Source: Nonomuraea cavernae (GTDB lineage: Bacteria; Actinomycetota; Actinomycetes; Streptosporangiales; Streptosporangiaceae). Taken from it: a DNA stretch of 64,000 nucleotides. The stretch spans positions 338,675 through 402,674 of the forward strand of contig NZ_BMNH01000001.1 in the NCBI RefSeq assembly GCF_014646355.1, written 5' to 3'. Below are positions 59,555 to 64,000 of the stretch, in pieces. Both the position numbers and the translations under genes were made by a program. The first letter of the stretch is position 1; every line of letters begins with the position of its first letter. The notes beneath the pieces were generated by a model, which saw only the letters and a list, made by a program, of their open reading frames with translations, was not told the DNA's origin and did not search any database.

Positions 59555-59955
59555 GATTTGTTTCCTCCGTTTGTTGGGCGCGGAATTTCCAGCGCCATTG
59601 TCGTTTGTGCAGGGCGGTGAGGTGCCGTCAATAACGATCCCGACACTCGACGAGGTCCGCAACCCAAGAAGATCTGGCCGGAGTCAAATAGCCGCCTCGT
59701 TTTCTTGGCACACGAGTTTCGCGCTGCCGAAGAGGCCGAGTCATATACAGAATGTATGGCCCGCTCCACCGCGCGGTTTAAGCATGATCACCCGAAGCTT
59801 GGCGAACTCCATCCGGGCCGGTGGACGTTCGCCGGGATCGACTGATGCGGCCGGTGAAGGCGTGGCTATCGCCTGGCGTTTTCCGCAGGCGGCCGTGACC
59901 GGCGCCGGCGTGGGCGGGCCCGCGCGTGCGTCCGGCGACCGGCACGCCGGTGTCG
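59555..59955. other. 401-base upstream region of the small secreted gene
   Basis: The region contains the conserved elements at 59630-59690 and a hairpin-prone GGCGC/GCGCC pair in the leader. Beyond about 59770 I see only GC-rich sequence following the MarR gene's 3' end, with no supported gene. Confidence 0.5.
59630..59690 (-). promoter_or_regulatory. Shared upstream element, small paralogue copy
   Basis: TATTTGACT (59682-59690) and GGATCGTTATT (59630-59640) on the minus strand lie 128 and 76 bases before the start codon, exactly as upstream of the Thr-rich paralogue. Sequence between them is also partly conserved (for example a shared TTGCG). Confidence 0.65.
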
Positions 59956-60429
59956 TCAGTCCGTATAGCCGGTTTTGCCGTCCGCGCCGGGTTCGGCGAG
60001 GCGGTCGAGGGCGGCCGAGAGCCTGCGCAGGGCCTCCAGGGACTCCCGGGCCCCGGCGGCGCCGAGCTCGGCCACGAGGCGGTCGGCGAACGCCTGGTGG
60101 CTGGGATTGATCTTCTCGATGGCCGCCCGGCCGGCCGCGGTCGGCTGGAGCAGCTTGGCGCGGCGGTGCGCGGGGTTGGGCCGGTATTCGGCCAGCCCCT
60201 TCTCCACCAGCAGGTCGGCGACCCGCTGCACGCCCTGGCGGGTCATGCCCATGGCGCGGGCGATGCCCGCCACCGGCAGCGGTTCGGGCAGGACGGCGCC
60301 GAGCACCTGCCACCAGGCCGCCGTCAGCCCGACCGGCCGGGCCAGCTTCTCGGAGACGTCCAGGAACTGGCCGTTGAGCCGGAAGGCGGTCAACGCGGCC
60401 GCCGAGAGCAGGTCGGCTGACTCGTTCAT
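59956..60429 (-). CDS. MarR family transcriptional regulator
   Basis: The 157-residue protein has a MarR-type winged helix (PVAGIARAMGMTRQGVQRVA, then a wing with HRRAKLLQPT) between helical dimerisation segments. ATG 60429 overlaps the stop of the DJ-1/PfpI-like remnant upstream (ATGA), so it is co-translated with it. It may regulate that two-gene unit; the ligand is unknown. Confidence 0.88.
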   Translation of the reverse strand: MNESADLLSAAALTAFRLNGQFLDVSEKLARPVGLTAAWWQVLGAVLPEPLPVAGIARAMGMTRQGVQRVADLLVEKGLAEYRPNPAHRRAKLLQPTAAGRAAIEKINPSHQAFADRLVAELGAAGARESLEALRRLSAALDRLAEPGADGKTGYTD

Positions 60430-60827
60430 GCCGACCTGAGCACTTCGTAGGCCGACGCGTCGCTCCTGGAGTGGAGCCGGAACCAGGCGTCGAGCACGTC
60501 CGGCCGGCACGCGTCGAGACGGCGGAGGATCTCGCGAGCCTTGCGGGCGAACGGCGCCGGCTCGTCGCCCTGGTCCCACAGGTCGGCGCCGGCCAGGATC
60601 AGCAGCGCGCTGCCGGCCGGGTCGAGCCGGTCGAGCGTGCGGTCGGGGGTGACGCGCAGGCCGCCCATGGTGGTGATCGGCTCGGCCGTCAGTGCGACCG
60701 TGACCAGGTCGTAGCCGCCGGGCTCACGGTGGAAGCGTCCGCTGCGGAGGTGGGCGGTCGCGTGACCGGTCTCCCAATCGGCCACCGTGTCGTAAACACC
60801 CACATGCACCGGTCTCTTCATGACCAT
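60426..60827 (-). pseudogene. DJ-1/PfpI family gene with in-frame internal deletion
   Basis: The 133-residue product matches the start of a DJ-1/PfpI (glutamine amidotransferase-like) protein (HVGVYDTVADWETGHATAHL, ILAGADLWDQGDEP). It then jumps to what looks like the family's C-terminus (ILRRLDACRPDVLDAWFRLH). About 70 residues are missing, including the nucleophile elbow with the catalytic Cys (the ICGAT-like motif). The frame is intact, so a short protein may be made, but it should be inactive. It is coupled to marR. Confidence 0.65.
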
Positions 60828-60881
60828 ATGCTGTCATAACGACAACATACTGTCAATGAGATCACGTGCGAGGATAGCTCC

Positions 60882-62225
60882 ATGGCAGAGATCGTCGGCG
60901 GGGGACGTCCGGTCAACGACGCCGAGCGCCGGGTGATCACATACCTGCGAGACCACGCGCCGGCCGAGTGGCTGCTCCTGCACAACGTCGAGGTGCCTCG
61001 CGGCGAGGACGTGTTCGAGGTCGACCTGCTCGTGCTCACCGGCCACGCGCTGGTGGTCGTCGACGTCAAGGGCACGCGGGGGCGCATCGAGGTGTCGGGT
61101 TCGCGGTGGTTCCCCCCACGCAGAGAGGCGTACGGCTCGCCCGTCACCAAGCTGAGAGGCACCGCGCGAGCGCTGAAGGGCCTGCTCGTCTCCAAGGCCA
61201 CCCAGCTGGAACGCGTCTACGTCGACAGCCTCGTCGTGCTCACCTCGCCCGACGCCAAGCTGATCGACCCCGCCGGGCGCGACGTGGTCAACGTCACCGA
61301 CCTGCCCGGCCTGATCCCCACGCTGAGCGACGTCACGCGGGTCAGGCGCGGCTGCAGCCCCGACATCAGGCCCTACCTCACCGCGATCCTCGACGCGCTC
61401 AACCAGACCGTACGCCGCAGCACCGCGCCACCCAGGTTCGGCAACTGGGAGGTCGAGGAGCAACTCGGCGGCGACGCCAAGGTCACCGAATACCGGGCCT
61501 TCAACGCCACGCTGCCCGGCAGCGAGACGGTGCTGCTCCGCGTCTACCAGGCCGACCCGCTCGCCGACCACCAGTGGCGGGCCGCCGAGCGGCAGCGCAT
61601 CGCCAACGCCTACCAGACGCTGACCAGGATCCCGCCGCACCCGTGTGTGGTGCGCTCCCGCGACTTCTTCGCCATCGACGACGAGAGCCGGTTCGTGCTG
61701 GTGCTCGACGACGTGCACGGCGAGACGCTGCAGCTGAGCCTGGGCCGGGGCGTCCGGCTGAGCGTGATCCAGGACCTGCTCCGCGGGCTCGCCCATGCCC
61801 ACGCCCACGGCGTCATCCACCGGGCGCTGACGCCGGCCTGCGTGCTGGTCACCGACGACGGGCACGCGGTGCTGACCGGGTTCGACTACGCCAAGCCGGG
61901 GCCGCGCGACTTCACGGTGGCCCACGAGCTGAGCAACGTGCTCGACGCCCACTACGTGGCGCCCGAGTGCCAGGACCGGTCCGACCGGATGTCGGCCGCC
62001 TCCGACGTCTACGCGGCCGGGGTGATCGCCTACCAGCTGCTCACCGGCCAGCTGCCGACCAGCGCCGACGCTCACGGCCCCGATGTGCCCGAGGTGGTGC
62101 AGCGGATGCTCGACCACTCCCCCGCCAAGCGGCCGACCGCCGCCGAGTCACTGGAGGCGCTTCAGGGCATGCAGCAGGTGTCCCGCCTGCGACGCCTGGT
62201 GCGCCGCATCGTGTCAGGCCCCTGA
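60882..62225 (+). CDS. NERD-domain and protein-kinase-like (pseudokinase) fusion
   Basis: The 447-residue protein has an N-terminal NERD nuclease-related domain (about 10-115; EDVFEVDLLVL and VVVDVKGTRG) and a C-terminal kinase-like domain (about 185-430). The kinase part lacks key residues. The ATP lysine position reads VLLRVYQAD. The HRD motif is His313-Arg-Ala, without the catalytic Asp, though an Asp335 in GFDYAK remains. NERD-kinase pairs recall PglW of BREX/Pgl defence, but PglW is much longer and no other pgl genes are here. It overlaps the convergent AfsR-like gene by 12 bases. Confidence 0.8.
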   Translation: MAEIVGGGRPVNDAERRVITYLRDHAPAEWLLLHNVEVPRGEDVFEVDLLVLTGHALVVVDVKGTRGRIEVSGSRWFPPRREAYGSPVTKLRGTARALKGLLVSKATQLERVYVDSLVVLTSPDAKLIDPAGRDVVNVTDLPGLIPTLSDVTRVRRGCSPDIRPYLTAILDALNQTVRRSTAPPRFGNWEVEEQLGGDAKVTEYRAFNATLPGSETVLLRVYQADPLADHQWRAAERQRIANAYQTLTRIPPHPCVVRSRDFFAIDDESRFVLVLDDVHGETLQLSLGRGVRLSVIQDLLRGLAHAHAHGVIHRALTPACVLVTDDGHAVLTGFDYAKPGPRDFTVAHELSNVLDAHYVAPECQDRSDRMSAASDVYAAGVIAYQLLTGQLPTSADAHGPDVPEVVQRMLDHSPAKRPTAAESLEALQGMQQVSRLRRLVRRIVSGP

Positions 62226-64000
62226 CGTGCGGACGGGCAGGTCGCGCCGCAGCTCGCTGGCGTGCTTGAGATAGTCGCGGGCGAGCACCGTGCGACCGGC
62301 CGAGCGGTGCAGCTCGCCCAGCAGCTGGGTGGTCGAGGCCGCGCCGCTCCGGTCGCCCAGCTCCTGGAAGATCTCCAGTGACCGTTCGAGCGCGGCCGAG
62401 GCGGGCGCCAGCTCGCCGCGGGTGACCTGGAGCCCGGCCATGCTCTGCAGGGCGTAGGCGCCGCAGTGCCGGTCGCCGAGCGACTCGAAGATGTCCAGCG
62501 CGTGCCGGTGGAAGGACATGGCCCCGTGCAGGTTGCCCATCTGCAGGCAGACACAGCCCTCACGGTGGGAGTCGCCCAGCTCCTGGGCCAGCCGCATGGC
62601 CTGGCGGAGCGACTCCGACGCCTGGGCGAGCTCGCCCGCCCTGAGATGGACCCGGCCGATCGCCTGGCGGACGAACGCCTCGCCGTGCGGGTCGTCCGCG
62701 GCCAGGAACATGGCCAGCGCGCGCCGGAAGTGGCCGAGCGACCGGGCCTGCCGGCCGCTGAACTGGCTGACCGCGCCGAGCCCGCAGATCGACGTGGCCT
62801 CGGCCCGGACGTCGCCCAGCTCGTGGAAGAGCCGGCGGGAACGGGTGAACCCTCCAGCCGCCTCGTCGTACCGGTCCTGGTAGAGGGCGACCTGGGCGAG
62901 CCCTCGGAGCATGGCGGCCTCGCCGTACGTGTCGCCGGACGCGCGGGCGGCGGCCAGGGCGAGCGTGTGGGTGCGCTGCCAGGTGTCGAGCCGGCAGTGC
63001 AGGTCGAGGTAGGGCACCATCGCGGCGGCCAGGCCCCACGCCGACTCGGCGAGCCCCGCCTCGGCGGCCACCGCCACGGCTCCGGCCAGCGAGTCGTGCT
63101 CGGCCTCGAACCAGCCGAGCGGGTCGGCGGTCAGCCGGTCGAGCGTCTGGTCCGGCAGCCGCCAGCGCGGGGCGCGGGCCGCGGTGAGGCTGAAGACGGT
63201 CGTGGGCAGCCTGGCCATGGCGTGTTCGGTGGTGACGGTCCAGGCGGCCAGCACCCTGGACAGCGCCTCCCGGTCGTGGCCGCGTTCGAGGGCGTGGTGA
63301 CGGATCAGGTCGGGCAACCGGTAGCGCGGCTGCCCGACCGGGTCGGTGCCGACCAGCTCCAGGAGGTTGACGTCCACCAGCAGGTCGGTGACGTCGTCGG
63401 CCCGGTGCCGGTCGAGCAGCGACAGGGCCTCGTCCTGGGGCGGCTCGGCGAGGTCGATCTGCACCGCGCCGGGCAGCTCGGTGATCCGGCGTCTGCTGGT
63501 GACGATCACCGAGCAGGCGTTGCCCGGCAGCAGCGGTCGCACCTGCCCGGCGTCGAGCGCGTCGTCCAGCAGGAGGAGCATGGGCCGCTCGGCCAGCAGT
63601 GACCGCAGCAGCGCCGACCGCTCGCGCGGCGTGGGCGGCGCGGCCTCGACGCCGAGCGCCCGCAGCGCCTCGGCCAGCAGCTCGGCCGGTTCGCGGCCGT
63701 CCAGGTCGAGGTAGAGCTGACCGGCCGGGAAGCGTTCGCGCAGCGCGTGGGCGGCGTGCACGGCCAGCGCGGACTTGCCGACTCCCGGCGGGCCGGACAC
63801 GACGGCGACCTGGAACGGCTTGGCCAGCGCGGCGAGGGCGTCGGCCCGGCCGGTGAAGTCGGGCAGGTCGGGCGGCAGTTGCCGGGGGGCGGCGGGGGCC
63901 GGCGCGTCGTCGGCGAGGATCGACTCGTACATGCCGCGCAGGTCGGCGCCCGGCTCCACGCCCAGCTCGTCGACCAGCTGCGCCCTGATCGTGGCGTAGG
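62214..64000 (-). CDS. AfsR/SARP-type regulator, BTAD-NB-ARC-TPR, 5' end beyond window
   Basis: The gene is partial: the frame runs past 64000. The segment just inside the edge (AQLVDELGVEPGADLRGMYE) is the end of a bacterial transcriptional activation domain. Next comes an NB-ARC NTPase with Walker A GPPGVGKSALAVHA and LLLLDDALDAG, then about six tetratricopeptide-like repeats to the C-terminus. Full-length relatives (AfsR) add an N-terminal winged helix and activate secondary-metabolism or developmental genes. Internal ATG 63959 is not the true start. It converges on the NERD-kinase gene. Confidence 0.88.
   Translation of the reverse strand, partial: YATIRAQLVDELGVEPGADLRGMYESILADDAPAPAAPRQLPPDLPDFTGRADALAALAKPFQVAVVSGPPGVGKSALAVHAAHALRERFPAGQLYLDLDGREPAELLAEALRALGVEAAPPTPRERSALLRSLLAERPMLLLLDDALDAGQVRPLLPGNACSVIVTSRRRITELPGAVQIDLAEPPQDEALSLLDRHRADDVTDLLVDVNLLELVGTDPVGQPRYRLPDLIRHHALERGHDREALSRVLAAWTVTTEHAMARLPTTVFSLTAARAPRWRLPDQTLDRLTADPLGWFEAEHDSLAGAVAVAAEAGLAESAWGLAAAMVPYLDLHCRLDTWQRTHTLALAAARASGDTYGEAAMLRGLAQVALYQDRYDEAAGGFTRSRRLFHELGDVRAEATSICGLGAVSQFSGRQARSLGHFRRALAMFLAADDPHGEAFVRQAIGRVHLRAGELAQASESLRQAMRLAQELGDSHREGCVCLQMGNLHGAMSFHRHALDIFESLGDRHCGAYALQSMAGLQVTRGELAPASAALERSLEIFQELGDRSGAASTTQLLGELHRSAGRTVLARDYLKHASELRRDLPVRTSGA

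Noticed and set aside
60882..62225. BREX/Pgl defence locus
   Set aside because: Only a short NERD-kinase-like protein is present. No pglX methyltransferase, pglZ phosphatase or pglY ATPase lies nearby.

Overview
The window is very GC-rich actinobacterial DNA: strong G/C bias at codon third positions, frequent GTG/TTG starts, GTGA/ATGA stop-start overlaps, GC-rich hairpin terminators with no U-tract, and apparently leaderless genes. Gene content (aerobic CO dehydrogenase, geosmin synthase, SpoIIE phosphatases and STAS proteins, a SigB/SigF-type sigma factor, AfsR-type regulator, LPMO) suggests a filamentous, sporulating soil actinomycete, perhaps of the Streptosporangiales. That placement is inference. 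No rRNA, tRNA, CRISPR array or insertion sequence was recognised.

Layout. 0-7.4 kb: a hydrogenase-gamma-like flavoprotein behind a DosR-like box, a flavin-nucleotide-binding protein, a two-domain AA10 LPMO, a TerC transporter, catalase and a hemerythrin. 7.5-8.4 kb: a SigB/SigF-type sigma gene with a matching promoter and a repeat array in its terminator zone. 8.5-14.5 kb: a four-gene coupled operon (DUF559 nuclease-like, winged-helix protein, AAA-HerA double ATPase, LysR regulator). 14.7-17.7 kb: an overlapping DUF262/HipA-kinase pair with less GC-biased codons. 17.8-27.4 kb: a KimA-like permease and a seven-gene CO dehydrogenase cluster on the minus strand (coxM-S-L, XdhC-YHS, coxD, coxG, coxE). 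27.6-33.8 kb: an MFS/GH2 pair, a fused SecDF and small secreted proteins. 34-43.7 kb: DksA/TraR protein, methyltransferase, SpoIIE phosphatase, TetR regulator with a deleted GPH transporter, PLP lyase, DUF1206 protein, M28 peptidase, metallophosphoesterase, lipoprotein. 43.7-49.8 kb: sulfotransferase/glycosyltransferase pair, GAF-SpoIIE phosphatase with two STAS genes, an epimerase and a DUF4142 protein.

50.1-56.4 kb is the most striking locus: a prenyl diphosphate synthase, two different Family 2B-type encapsulin shell proteins with cyclic-nucleotide-binding domains, and a two-domain geosmin-type terpene synthase whose TTG start overlaps the second shell gene's stop. It reads as a terpenoid nanocompartment. 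From 56.3 kb come a STAS gene antisense to the synthase tail, two paralogous secreted proteins with matching upstream elements, repeat-rich DNA, a MarR gene coupled to a deleted DJ-1/PfpI gene, a NERD-pseudokinase protein and the 3' part of an AfsR-type regulator that runs off the window.

Themes are redox and stress physiology, spore-type partner switching (two SpoIIE phosphatases, three STAS proteins, one SigB-type sigma, no RsbW-type kinase here), surface proteins and volatile terpene production. The candidates for little-described systems are the two-shell geosmin compartment, the DUF559-wHTH-HerA operon and the DUF262-HipA pair.
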